Assembly (NCBI RefSeq): GCF_003339845.1
Contig: NZ_PPTR01000004.1
Coordinates: 1 to 64,000, forward strand
From: Gordonibacter sp. 28C
Lineage (GTDB): Bacteria > Actinomycetota > Coriobacteriia > Coriobacteriales > Eggerthellaceae
Length of the DNA stretch: 64,000 bases
Direction of reading: 5' to 3'
Made by a program: the position numbers and the translations under genes. The notes under the pieces are model-generated. The model was not told where the DNA came from. It ran no database searches and saw only the letters and a list, made by a program, of their open reading frames with translations. Position 1 is the stretch's first letter. The number at the start of each line of letters is the position of its first letter. Below are positions 27,477 through 35,876 of the stretch, in pieces.

Positions 27477-28091
27477 CTAGGACAGTATGTGCACCTTGCG
27501 ATCTTCGCCGACCTTCACGCGGCCTTCGGCGACCAGGCGCAGCACCTGGGGGTACAGCACGTGCTCTGCCTCGTGGATGCGCGCCTCCAAGTCCTCGAGC
27601 GCGTCGCCCTCGCGCACCTCGACGGCGCGCTGGGCCACGATGGGCCCTTTGTCGTAGTCCTCGTTGGCGAAGTGCACGGTCACGCCCGTCACCTTCACGC
27701 CCGCCTCGTACGCGTCGGCGATGGCGTGCGCGCCCTTGAACGACGGCAGCAGCGCCGGGTGCAGGTTGAGCACGCGGTCGGGGAACGCGTCCAGCATGAC
27801 GGGCGTGAGCTTGCGCATGTAGCCCGCCATGACCACGTACTGGGCGCCGGCGTCGCGCAGCTCGTCAACGATGCGCGCGTCGGCCGCCTCGGCGTCGGCG
27901 TACACGTCGCGGTTGAGCGCCACGGCCGGAATGCCCGCCGCGCGCGCCCGTTCGATACCATAGGCGTCCGGGCGCGACGACACCACGCACACGACGTCCA
28001 CCGGCAGCCCGTCGTCGCGCACCGCGTCGATGATGGCCTGCAGGTTCGTGCCGCTGCCGCTCAGCAGCACGCCGATCTTGAGATTGTCCAC
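27477..28091 (-). CDS. purN: Phosphoribosylglycinamide formyltransferase
   Basis: Uses 10-formyl-THF to formylate GAR, the third step of purine synthesis. The product is 204 aa with start MDNLKIGVLLSGSGTNLQAI, the substrate-binding YVVMAGYMRKLTP, the catalytic region VLNLHPALLPSFKGAHA and VTVHFANEDYDKGPIVAQ. GTG at 28091 is preferred because GAAGGGG precedes it and the family starts here; a GTG at 28121 would add ten residues. It follows purM by 78 bases. Confidence 0.96.
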   Translation of the reverse strand: MDNLKIGVLLSGSGTNLQAIIDAVRDDGLPVDVVCVVSSRPDAYGIERARAAGIPAVALNRDVYADAEAADARIVDELRDAGAQYVVMAGYMRKLTPVMLDAFPDRVLNLHPALLPSFKGAHAIADAYEAGVKVTGVTVHFANEDYDKGPIVAQRAVEVREGDALEDLEARIHEAEHVLYPQVLRLVAEGRVKVGEDRKVHILS

Positions 28092-28169
28092 GCTATCCCC
28101 TTCGTTCAGCTTGCTCGCCACAGGTTTCCAGCCGTCCGCTCGATCGGTATCGCGCGGACGGTCGCCCGC

Positions 28170-29315
28170 TTACCCTTCGAACCCGTACAGCTCGCCTTCG
28201 TTGGCGTAGGTCACGGTGCCCTCGCCGGCCACGATGCGGCCGACGCGGTAGGTGGCCTCGCCCGCTTCGGCCAGTGCGGCCTCGACTTCGTCCGCGCGCT
28301 CGGGATCCACGATGAGCACCATGCCAAGGCCCATGTTGAACGTTTTGAGAGCCTCGGTCTCGTCGAGGTGAGCGGCGTCGCACACGAACTTCGCAACGGG
28401 GGGCACCGGCCACGTGCCCAGGTCGACCTGCGCGTCGCAGGTCTTCGGCAGCGCGCGGTCCAGGTTCTCGGAGATGCCGCCGCCCGTGATGTGGGCGAGC
28501 GCGCGCACGGCGCCGGGGCAGGCGGCGAGCACGGAGCGGACGGGCTTCACGTAGATGCGCGTGGGTTCGAGCAGCGCGTCCTGCAGGCTGGCGCCGCCCA
28601 GCTCCTCGCGCTCGAGGCGCAGTTCGTAGTGGGTCTTGCCCTCCACGCACACCTTGCGCGCCAGCGAGTAGCCGTTGGAGTGCAGGCCGCTCGAGGCCAG
28701 GCCGACCAGCACGTCGCCTTCGCGCACGCTCTCGGGATCGAGCATCTTCGCGCGGTCGACCACGCCCACGCAGAAGCCGGACAGGTCGTAGTCGTCCGGG
28801 TCCATGACGCCGGGGTGCTCGGCCATCTCGCCGCCGATGAGCGCGCAGCCCGCCTGCTTGCAACCCTCGCCGATGCCCGCCACGATCTCGGCCACGTTCT
28901 CGGCCTTGAGCTTGCCGATGGCCACGTAGTCGAGGAAGAACAGCGGCTCGGCGCCGGTGGCCAGGATGTCGTTGGCGCACATGGCCACCAGATCGATGCC
29001 CACCGTGTCGTGCTTGCCGGCCAGCTGGGCCACCTTGAGCTTCGTGCCCACGCCGTCGGTGCCGCTCACCAGCAGCGGGTCGTCCATGTCCTTGGCGGCC
29101 GCGATGGAGAACAGGCCGCCGAAGCCGCCGATGTCGCCCACCACCTCGGGACGGTACGTGTCGTGCACGACGCCCTTGATGGCGTCCACGGCGCGCGCGC
29201 CCTCGGCCGTGTCCACGCCGGCCTGGGCGTACGTCGTGGCGTCCTCGTCCATCCAGCTGGGCATCGCGGGACCGTCGGTCTGGTCGGCGGCGCTCACGGT
29301 TATTCTCTCGGTCAT
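28170..29315 (-). CDS. purM: Phosphoribosylformylglycinamidine cyclo-ligase
   Basis: Converts FGAM to AIR with ATP. The product is 381 aa, somewhat longer than the usual 340-350 because of an N-terminal extension of about 25 residues. PurM signatures include TYAQAGVDTAEGARAVDAI, GGFGGLFSI, LLVSGTDGVGTKLKVAQ, ALIGGEMAEHPGVM, GLASSGLHSNGYSLAR and AHITGGGISENLDRALP. ATG 29315 has AAGGAG. It lies between purF (27 bases upstream) and purN on one transcript. Confidence 0.97.
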   Translation of the reverse strand: MTERITVSAADQTDGPAMPSWMDEDATTYAQAGVDTAEGARAVDAIKGVVHDTYRPEVVGDIGGFGGLFSIAAAKDMDDPLLVSGTDGVGTKLKVAQLAGKHDTVGIDLVAMCANDILATGAEPLFFLDYVAIGKLKAENVAEIVAGIGEGCKQAGCALIGGEMAEHPGVMDPDDYDLSGFCVGVVDRAKMLDPESVREGDVLVGLASSGLHSNGYSLARKVCVEGKTHYELRLEREELGGASLQDALLEPTRIYVKPVRSVLAACPGAVRALAHITGGGISENLDRALPKTCDAQVDLGTWPVPPVAKFVCDAAHLDETEALKTFNMGLGMVLIVDPERADEVEAALAEAGEATYRVGRIVAGEGTVTYANEGELYGFEG

Positions 29316-29342
29316 CTTTGCTCCTTGTTGTATCGTCGGCCC

Positions 29343-30821
29343 CTACTGGCTGCCTTCGGCGTACACGTCTTCGAAATCCTTTTTGGTGAGAAGGCTCTTC
29401 TTGGCCACGGCGGCGGGAATCTCCACCGGGTAGTCGCCCGTGAAGCACGCGTCGCAGAAACCACGGCAGCGCACGTCGGGCACGGAGGCGCGCAGGCCCT
29501 CGAGCGAGATGAACGCCAGCGAGTCCGACCCTATCCACTCGTTCATCTCGGAGAGCGTCATGTTCGCCGCGATGAGCTGGTCGCGCGTGTCGGTGTCGAT
29601 GCCGTAGAAGCACGGCCACCCCACCTCGGGGCTCACGATGCGCAGGTGCACCTCGGTCGCGCCCGCGTCGCGCAGCATCTGCACGAGCTTCTTGGACGTG
29701 TTGCCGCGCACGATGCTGTCGTCGATGACCACGAGGCGCTGGCCCTCGATGACCGAGCGCAGCGGGTTGAGCTTCAGGCGTATGCCCAGCTGGCGCATGG
29801 CCTGGGTGGGTTCGATGAACGTGCGCCCCACGTAGCGGTTCTTCACGATGCCGTCGGCGTACGGGATGCCGCTTTCGTGCGCGTATCCCAGCGCCGGGGG
29901 CACGCCCGAATCGGGCACGCCCAGCACGAGGTCGGCCTCGGCCGGCGCCTCCTGGGCCAGGATGCGGCCCATGTTGCGGCGGGCCTGGTAGACGCTCTGC
30001 CCGTCGATCACGCTGTCGGGGCGCGCGAAGTACACGTACTCGAAGATGCAGGCCGCCGGCTTGCCGGCCGGAACCCCCTGCTCGGCGTGCATGCCCTCCT
30101 CGTTGAAGCGCACGATCTCCCCCGGGGCCACGTCGCGCACGTACTCGGCGCCCACGATGTCCAAACCGCACGTCTCGCTCGACACCACCCAACCGCGACC
30201 GTCGGGAAGCTCGCCGATGCACAAAGGCCGGATGCCGTTCGGATCGCGGAACGCGTAGAGCGAGCTGGGGCTGGCCAGCACCATGGCGTAGGCCCCCGAC
30301 AGCTCCTCCATGGCGCGGCGGATGCCGTTGCGCAGATGGTGCGTGGTCTGCGTGACCTCGCCGATGGCCTTGGCGGCCACCTCGCTGTCGGTGCTCGAGC
30401 GGAACTGCACGCCCCTGCCCTCGAGGAGCGCGCGGATCCGGTCCGTGTTCACGAGCGTGCCGTTGTGCGCGAGCGCGATGAGCACGTCGTCGATGGCCGA
30501 GATGTGCGGCTGGGCGGCCTCCCACGACGCGGCGCCGCCGCTCGTGGAGTAGCGCGCGTGGCCCACGGCCACGAATCCCTCGAGCGCGGCCAGGCTGGCT
30601 TCGTCGAACACCTGGGTCACCAGGCCCAGGTCCTTGGCCGCCATGATGGTCTCGCCGTCGCCCACGGCGATGCCCGCGCTTTCCTGGCCGCGATGCTGCA
30701 GCGCCTGCAGGCCGAAGCACGTCATGCGGGCCACGTCCTCGCCGGGCGCGTACACGCCGAACACGGCGCAGGCCTCCTCGAGGCGGTCGGGGCGCTCCCC
30801 GGGCAGAACGGACGTGCTCAT
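29343..30821 (-). CDS. purF: Amidophosphoribosyltransferase
   Basis: Commits PRPP to purine synthesis using glutamine. Of 492 aa, the N-terminal Ntn-hydrolase domain has the nucleophile in EEACAVFGVY (Cys18, so a 17-residue propeptide is expected) and LQHRGQESAGIA. The phosphoribosyl domain has VVIDDSIVRGNT. Cysteines in the C-terminal RCRGFCDACF segment match the [4Fe-4S] Bacillus-type enzyme, which is oxygen sensitive and fits an anaerobe. The ATG at 30821 has GGAG and overlaps the sortase stop codon (ATGA), indicating translational coupling to that unrelated upstream gene. Confidence 0.97.
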   Translation of the reverse strand: MSTSVLPGERPDRLEEACAVFGVYAPGEDVARMTCFGLQALQHRGQESAGIAVGDGETIMAAKDLGLVTQVFDEASLAALEGFVAVGHARYSTSGGAASWEAAQPHISAIDDVLIALAHNGTLVNTDRIRALLEGRGVQFRSSTDSEVAAKAIGEVTQTTHHLRNGIRRAMEELSGAYAMVLASPSSLYAFRDPNGIRPLCIGELPDGRGWVVSSETCGLDIVGAEYVRDVAPGEIVRFNEEGMHAEQGVPAGKPAACIFEYVYFARPDSVIDGQSVYQARRNMGRILAQEAPAEADLVLGVPDSGVPPALGYAHESGIPYADGIVKNRYVGRTFIEPTQAMRQLGIRLKLNPLRSVIEGQRLVVIDDSIVRGNTSKKLVQMLRDAGATEVHLRIVSPEVGWPCFYGIDTDTRDQLIAANMTLSEMNEWIGSDSLAFISLEGLRASVPDVRCRGFCDACFTGDYPVEIPAAVAKKSLLTKKDFEDVYAEGSQ

Positions 30822-32098
30822 GCGGCGATCTCCTTCGAAGCGTCGCCCACGGCGGCGGCAGCCTCCGGGTCGAGTGCGGCGTCGGAGCCGCCCACGGCCG
30901 CGACGTTCGCCACCGTGCTCTCCTCGATGTACGAGAACAGCACGTAGCGCCCGTCGCTCGGCAGGTTGTCGCAGGTTGCGAACGCGAACATATGCGCGAT
31001 GTCGGCGGGCGACGGCACGTTGGACGCCGCCACGACCGAACGGTCCACCTTGTCCTGTATGTAAGCCGCGCGCTCCTCGTCGGAGGCGAACGCGGTTTGG
31101 GCGAGCGGATCGTCGGCCGCCACGTGCACGAGCGAGAACGTGCGCAGCTTGAAGTTGCCTTGCGGCGTGAGGACGTACGCCGTGCGATGGGCGTTGAACT
31201 GGTCCGCGTTGTCGAAGCCCGTGATGGCGGCGAACATGGAGCCGTTGTTCAGGTGGTGCCCGTACACGATGTTGTTCGCATCGGAGAAGTCGGCCGCGTT
31301 GGCCGCCGACAAGAAGATGGACCCGTACGTGGCACCCCACGTCTGCTGGCCGTTGAAATCGGTGGTGAGGTACTTCTCGTCGTCGGTGGTGTGCACGATC
31401 GGGTAGTTCACCGCCGTCCCGGGGATGTAGACCCAGCCCACGGTGTCGGGGTTGATGGCCTTGAGCTTTTCCCAGTCGACGGTGATGTCGGCGAGCGCCG
31501 CGCCTTCGATGTCCTCGGGGGGCTCGAACACCTCTTGGGCCACGGAGTCGTAGGCGTTCTGGCCCTGCCAGTAGCTGAAGGCGATGACGCCGAGCGCCGC
31601 GAGCGCGACCACGAACACCACGAGCGCGATCCAAAACACGATCCGCCAGGGGCCGCCCTTCTTCTTGCCGCCCTGGTTCTTCCCCTTGCCGCCGCGGCCG
31701 CCGTTGCCGGCCACGCCGTACACGGCCGGAGCCGCGCCTGCCTGGGCGGGACGGTATCCTTGCGGAGGCTGTTGCCGGGAGTGCCCTTGGGGAGGCGTTT
31801 GGCGCTGCGGCTGGGCCGCGCGGCGCTGCGGTTGCGGGGAGGTTGTGTGCTGCTGGACGGGCGCGCCTGCGGACGCGGCCTGCTGGTGCGGCGCGCGCCG
31901 GGGCTGCGCGTTCGCGGGCTGCGCGGAGTGCTGCGGCTGGGCCGCGCGCTGGGCCTGCGTGCGCTGCTGCGGCCGCGGTTGTTGCTGTTGATGCGCCCCC
32001 TGGCGCGGAGCCTGCTCGCTCGCGCCGGGCTGCGAGGATGCGTGCTGCGCGTGGCGGCCGCGCGGCGCCGGATCGGGATATTGTCGATACTCGGCCAT
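30818..32098 (-). CDS. Class B sortase with long Gln/Pro-rich cytoplasmic tail
   Basis: A membrane transpeptidase that anchors surface proteins to the cell wall. The first 150 residues are a low-complexity Gln/Pro/Ala/Arg tail ending in Gly/Lys repeats, then a single membrane helix (about 152-174) and the catalytic beta-barrel. Catalytic residues are visible: His281 in IVYGHHLNNGSMF, Cys376 in FAFATCDN and Arg384 in GRYVLFSY; the YGHHxxxxxMF pattern is that of class B. Orientation is N-in with the catalytic domain outside. The peptidase at 7.5 kb has an LAKTG-type anchor and is a candidate substrate. The stop overlaps purF; no substrate gene is adjacent. Confidence 0.9.
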   Translation of the reverse strand: MAEYRQYPDPAPRGRHAQHASSQPGASEQAPRQGAHQQQQPRPQQRTQAQRAAQPQHSAQPANAQPRRAPHQQAASAGAPVQQHTTSPQPQRRAAQPQRQTPPQGHSRQQPPQGYRPAQAGAAPAVYGVAGNGGRGGKGKNQGGKKKGGPWRIVFWIALVVFVVALAALGVIAFSYWQGQNAYDSVAQEVFEPPEDIEGAALADITVDWEKLKAINPDTVGWVYIPGTAVNYPIVHTTDDEKYLTTDFNGQQTWGATYGSIFLSAANAADFSDANNIVYGHHLNNGSMFAAITGFDNADQFNAHRTAYVLTPQGNFKLRTFSLVHVAADDPLAQTAFASDEERAAYIQDKVDRSVVAASNVPSPADIAHMFAFATCDNLPSDGRYVLFSYIEESTVANVAAVGGSDAALDPEAAAAVGDASKEIAA

Positions 32099-32175
32099 AG
32101 CTCCCTTTCGGATGGACGAATGCTCGGGCAGCGCACGGGCTTGGTCCCGCCGCCCCCTAGACCGTTACCATAATA

Positions 32176-32200
32176 AGCAAACGCCCCCGGAATGGGGGCG
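32176..32200 (-). terminator. Terminator of the 39-aa membrane protein gene
   Basis: On the minus strand CGCCCCC (32200-32194) pairs with GGGGGCG (32188-32182), followed by TTTGCTTATT. It lies between the small gene and the sortase gene. Confidence 0.7.
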
Positions 32201-32247
32201 CGATGCCATGAAAACGCTCATATTTCACGAAGCTGCAATGAGACGCG

Positions 32248-32367
32248 CTACTTCTTCCGCATCTCGTCGATGAAGCCCTTCGCGATGAATATGACGATGA
32301 TGAGCACGATGATTGCCACGATGACCCAAATGGCCCACATGGGAACGATGCCGAAGAAAGATTCCAT
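32248..32367 (-). CDS. 39-aa single-helix membrane protein
   Basis: A short open frame starting MESFFGIVPMWAIWVI and ending GFIDEMRKK. It is dominated by one Ile/Val-rich hydrophobic helix of about 20 residues with a charged C-terminal end, so an N-out or N-in single-pass protein is expected. The start at 32367 follows AGGGGTAGCAGGT, and a hairpin terminator lies 48 bases past the stop. Both neighbours are on the same strand, with PPK2 upstream. Function is unknown. The clean hydrophobic segment, ribosome site and terminator support a real gene. Confidence 0.7.
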   Translation of the reverse strand: MESFFGIVPMWAIWVIVAIIVLIIVIFIAKGFIDEMRKK

Positions 32368-32438
32368 ACCTGCTACCCCTTTTCAAGCACGCGAGCGCGC
32401 ACGATTGCTTTCGTTTATCCGCCCATGGTAGCGCTATA

Positions 32439-34193
32439 TCACTTTTCGCGCAAGCGCGCTTCGAGCGCGTCGTTGATTATTTTCAAAGCCTTTACGCGCG
32501 CGTAACGTTTGTCGTCGCTTTCCAGCACCGTCCAAGGCGCGAACGTCGTGGACGTGAGACGGAACATGTCCTCGATGGCAGCTTTGTACTGCGGAAACTT
32601 GTCGCGGTTGCGCCAGTCCTCGTCGGTGATCTTCCACTGCTTGGCCGGATCCTGCTCGCGGTCGCGGAACCGGCGCAGCTGCTCGTCGGGGCTCACGTCG
32701 ACCCAGAACTTCAGCAGGATGGCCCCCCAGCGCACGAGCTCGCGCTCGAACTCGTTGATCTCGTCGTAGGCGCGGCTCCATTCGGACGGCGTGGCGAAGC
32801 CCTCCACGCGCTCCACGAGCACGCGGCCGTACCAGCTGCGGTCGTAGATGCCCACGTGGCCCGCCTTCGGCAGGCGCGTCCAGTAGCGCCACAGATGGGG
32901 ATGCAGGAGCTCGGGCTTCGTGGGCGCGGGCGAGGGGAACACCGTGTAGGCGCGCGCGTCGAGCGCCTGGGCCACGCGCTTGATGTTGCCGCCCTTGCCC
33001 GCGGCGTCCCAGCCCTCGTACATGACCATGAGCGGGATGCGCTTCTGGTACATTTCCATCTCCAGCCGGTTCAGGCGGTCCTGCTCGGCCCTGAGCTCGC
33101 GCTTGTAGGAATCGGGGTCGAGTGCGAGCCCGTGGTCCACCGCGTCGAGGGAGGGGAAATCGTCGACGATGGCGAAGCGCGAGGAATGCGGCGCGCGGGC
33201 GCTCGCCTCGGCGGCTTCCCGCTCGGCGGCGGCGCGCACGGCCCGCTCCTGCTCGGGAGTGCGCTCGCCCTGCGGGGCCTCGTCGAGCAGCCCGGCCGAG
33301 TTCGCCTGCGCCTTCGCGGCCGCCTCGGCCACGGCGGGATCGGGCTGGGCGGCCAGCGCGCCCTTGACGGCCGCCACAAGGGTCTCGGCGATGGTCAGGT
33401 TCGCCGCGCGCTTGTCCTCCCCGTTCACCAAATGCCACGGAGCGTACGAGAAGTCGCTTCCCTCCAGCAGATTGTCGTAGAGGCGGTAGGCCTGCGCGTA
33501 GTTCCGCGCGCTGGCCAGCTTCTCCTCGCTCACGCGCCAGCGGGTGGCCGGATCGTCGTGCAGGCGCTCGAGGCGCTTGCGTTGGGCGTCCTGTCCCACG
33601 TGCACGAAGAACTTCACCACGATGTAGCCGTCGTTCACCAGCTGGCGCTCGAAGTCGGCTGCGGAGGTGAGGTAGCGGCGCAGCAGGTCGATGTGCCGCT
33701 CGTCGCGCGCCCGCTCCATGGCGGCGGCCGCCTTCTTGCCGCCCTTCTTCCCCTTGCCCTCCCCGTCGTGCGGGCTGCCCAGCGAGAGCGCGCCGAACTC
33801 GGTGTACAGCATGTGCTGCGTGGCCGCGGTGTACCAGCCGCGATCGTAGAACGTCATGGCGCCGCGCGGACCGAGCGCGTGCCAGAACTCCTGCATGACC
33901 GGGTAGAACCCCGTCACGCCTTCCCGAGCGCCCGGGAAGGCGCGGGCGGCCTCGACGTCCAGGTCCTCGGTGACGTAGACGCTCGTGGCGCGGGCGTCCA
34001 GGTTGTACATGAGGTCGGATATGCGGCTGCCCTTGCCCGCGCCGTTCCATCCTTCGAACAGCACCACCAGGCCGACGCCTTTCTTCACCGCCTCCTGCTG
34101 CAGCACCACGAGCTCTTCCATGAGCGCGTCGCGGCGCGGCTTGTACTCTTCCTTGGATAGATGCGGGCGTGAGAGGTCGATCGACTCGAGCAT
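32439..34193 (-). CDS. pap: Tandem-domain PPK2, probable polyphosphate:AMP phosphotransferase
   Basis: Transfers phosphate from polyphosphate to AMP (or another nucleotide). The 584-aa product has two PPK2 domains. Each has a Walker A (FEGWNGAGKGSRI near residue 46; YEGWDAAGKGGNIKR in the second half), a DR-x-W-Y Walker B region (FYDRGWYTA; IYDRSWYGR) and lid arginines. Tandem PPK2 is typical of class II PAP enzymes. An Ala/Glu-rich linker of about 70 residues joins the domains and a Lys/Gly insert interrupts the first. ATG 34193 has GAAAGGA. It diverges from ppx and ppk1, giving a polyphosphate locus that can make, break and spend the polymer. Confidence 0.92.
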   Translation of the reverse strand: MLESIDLSRPHLSKEEYKPRRDALMEELVVLQQEAVKKGVGLVVLFEGWNGAGKGSRISDLMYNLDARATSVYVTEDLDVEAARAFPGAREGVTGFYPVMQEFWHALGPRGAMTFYDRGWYTAATQHMLYTEFGALSLGSPHDGEGKGKKGGKKAAAAMERARDERHIDLLRRYLTSAADFERQLVNDGYIVVKFFVHVGQDAQRKRLERLHDDPATRWRVSEEKLASARNYAQAYRLYDNLLEGSDFSYAPWHLVNGEDKRAANLTIAETLVAAVKGALAAQPDPAVAEAAAKAQANSAGLLDEAPQGERTPEQERAVRAAAEREAAEASARAPHSSRFAIVDDFPSLDAVDHGLALDPDSYKRELRAEQDRLNRLEMEMYQKRIPLMVMYEGWDAAGKGGNIKRVAQALDARAYTVFPSPAPTKPELLHPHLWRYWTRLPKAGHVGIYDRSWYGRVLVERVEGFATPSEWSRAYDEINEFERELVRWGAILLKFWVDVSPDEQLRRFRDREQDPAKQWKITDEDWRNRDKFPQYKAAIEDMFRLTSTTFAPWTVLESDDKRYARVKALKIINDALEARLREK

Positions 34194-34924
34194 GGGGCGT
34201 CCTTTCCCGAAACCGTGCCGCCATCATAGCACAAGCCGCCAAGGGGCCCGGGCGACCGAACGAGAAGCGCCGCGCGCAGCGCGCCGATGCCGGGCGGCTT
34301 TGTCGGACACCGATGCCCCGCTCCGTCGAAAACGCTCACGAACTCGCCGACGCCACGGCCTGCGAGACGTGGCCGTTATGCAATCTGAAGGCCGATTTCC
34401 GAGTAGAAATCACGGTAGGGTACCGCCAAAGCTCTGGCACTTGGACTAGGCAGCGGCGTTTTCCCTGTTCACGCGGTTTGGCAATCAGGCCCATGGATGA
34501 GAGGGGCCTTCAGAAAGCGCTCTTGCTCCTCCGAGCTGGGCTTGGAGCCGCGGAATCCGTACACTACCGTCATTTCCGCTCGGAAATCGGCCTTCAGATT
34601 GCATTCGATGTCGACCTGCGCTGGACAGGGGAAGGAGCAGGCGGCAGAAGCCTGCGAGCTGCGAGCCTCGCACGGGAACGTGAGCCTCGGCGCCTCTCAC
34701 TTGTGTCGCCCGACATCCTTCGGCCGCGCGGCCCGCGACCCCTCGCGCGAAACGGCGAACGCGCGGGATGCCGGCCGATCCGCAACGTCAACGGCAGGTA
34801 AAATATCGCCTCCGATTCCATCGCGCCCTTTGCCGCGCGGCGGGGTTTCCCTAGAATGGGATTATTGACCGAAAAGCGCGGTGCGCCCTGCGAAGGTCGC
34901 GCCGCCCGACAGACAAGAAGAGCC
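34194..34924. other. 731-bp divergent intergenic region (PPK2 / ppx)
   Basis: No gene is supported. It should hold the promoters of both the PPK2 gene and ppx-ppk1. The main visible structure is the 41-nt inverted pair at 34378-34418 and 34564-34604. The right end, from about 34800, is AT-richer (AAAATATCG) and precedes ppx. Open frames crossing the region lack ribosome sites and are GC artefacts. Confidence 0.6.
34378..34604. repeat. 41-nt inverted repeat pair
   Basis: The arm at 34378-34418 (ATGCAATCTGAAGGCCGATT and on to ACGGTAG) matches the reverse complement of 34564-34604 with three mismatches. The arms are 145 bases apart. The plan, two long arms around an unrelated core in intergenic DNA, is like that of the 24.3-kb and 58.1-kb loci but with a different arm sequence. 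Confidence 0.88.
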
Positions 34925-35851
34925 ATGCCGAACTACGCCGTGATAGACCTGGGGTCGAACACCATCCGCCTCGTCGTGTACGAGGTCAAGGACGACCGTC
35001 GCAAGACGTACACGAACAAGGATTTCAAAAGCCTGATAAACGACAAGGTCATGGCGGGCCTTTCCGCCTTCGTGACCGACGACGGCGCGTTCACCGAAGA
35101 CGGCGTCCGCCGCGCGGTGAGCGTGCTCAAAGGCCACGCGAAGCGCGCGCGGTACTTCGACTGCAAGCGCGTCGACGTGTTCGCCACGGCCGTGCTGCGC
35201 AACGCGTCGAACGGCGCCGAAGCCGTCGCCGCCATCGGGCGCGACACCGAGCTGCCCATCTCCCTGCTCTCGGCGCGCGACGAGGCGCACCTGGGCTTCG
35301 TGGGCGCCACGTGCGACCGCGAGATCGAGCGCGGAACGCTCGTGGACATCGGCGGCGGCTCCACGGAGCTCACCCGCATCGAGGGCGGGCGCGACTACGA
35401 CAACGTGAGCCTGGGCCAGGGATCGCTTTCGTCGTACACCTCGTTCGTGCGCGCCATCCTGCCCACGCCGAACGAGATGGACGCCGTGGTGGGCGCGCTC
35501 TACGAACGCCTGGCCGCGCTGCCCGACCAGGACGCCTACCGGGCGGACGCGATCTACGGCATCGGCGGCAGCGTGCGCGCGGCCGCGAAGATGCACGCCC
35601 AGGTATCGGGCGAAATCGCCCGGCCGAAATCGATGACGGCCGCCGAGATTCGTGCCATACTGGACCTATGCCGCACCGACGCGTGCGCGTTCGCACACCT
35701 CGCGCTCAAGGCGTCGGCGGAGCGCGTCCACACGCTCGTGCCGGGGTGCCTGATACTGGACACCCTCATGAGCGATTTTCGCGCCGGGAGACTGGAGATA
35801 TGCAAGTACGGCGTGCGCGAGGGCTACCTCATCGAGCGCGTGCTGGGCTAG
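34925..35851 (+). CDS. Ppx/GppA-family exopolyphosphatase
   Basis: Hydrolyses terminal phosphates of polyphosphate, or pppGpp. The 308-aa product has the ASKHA-type fold: YAVIDLGSNTIRLVVYEV at the N-terminus, DVFATAVLRNASNG, the phosphate-loop GTLVDIGGGSTELTRIE and YGIGGSVRAAAKM. It lacks the C-terminal HD-like domain of the 500-aa Ppx enzymes and so belongs to the short Ppx2/GppA-like group. The chosen ATG at 34925 begins the conserved fold. It is 25 bases upstream of ppk1 and surely co-transcribed, so exopolyphosphatase is more likely than pppGpp hydrolase. Confidence 0.9.
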   Translation: MPNYAVIDLGSNTIRLVVYEVKDDRRKTYTNKDFKSLINDKVMAGLSAFVTDDGAFTEDGVRRAVSVLKGHAKRARYFDCKRVDVFATAVLRNASNGAEAVAAIGRDTELPISLLSARDEAHLGFVGATCDREIERGTLVDIGGGSTELTRIEGGRDYDNVSLGQGSLSSYTSFVRAILPTPNEMDAVVGALYERLAALPDQDAYRADAIYGIGGSVRAAAKMHAQVSGEIARPKSMTAAEIRAILDLCRTDACAFAHLALKASAERVHTLVPGCLILDTLMSDFRAGRLEICKYGVREGYLIERVLG

Positions 35852-35876
35852 CGGGTTTTACGACGAAGGGAGCACC

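Noticed and set aside
34169-34801. 210-codon open frame in the PPK2/ppx gap
   Set aside because: It crosses the inverted repeat pair, has no ribosome site, and its composition is Arg-rich without any recognisable motif.
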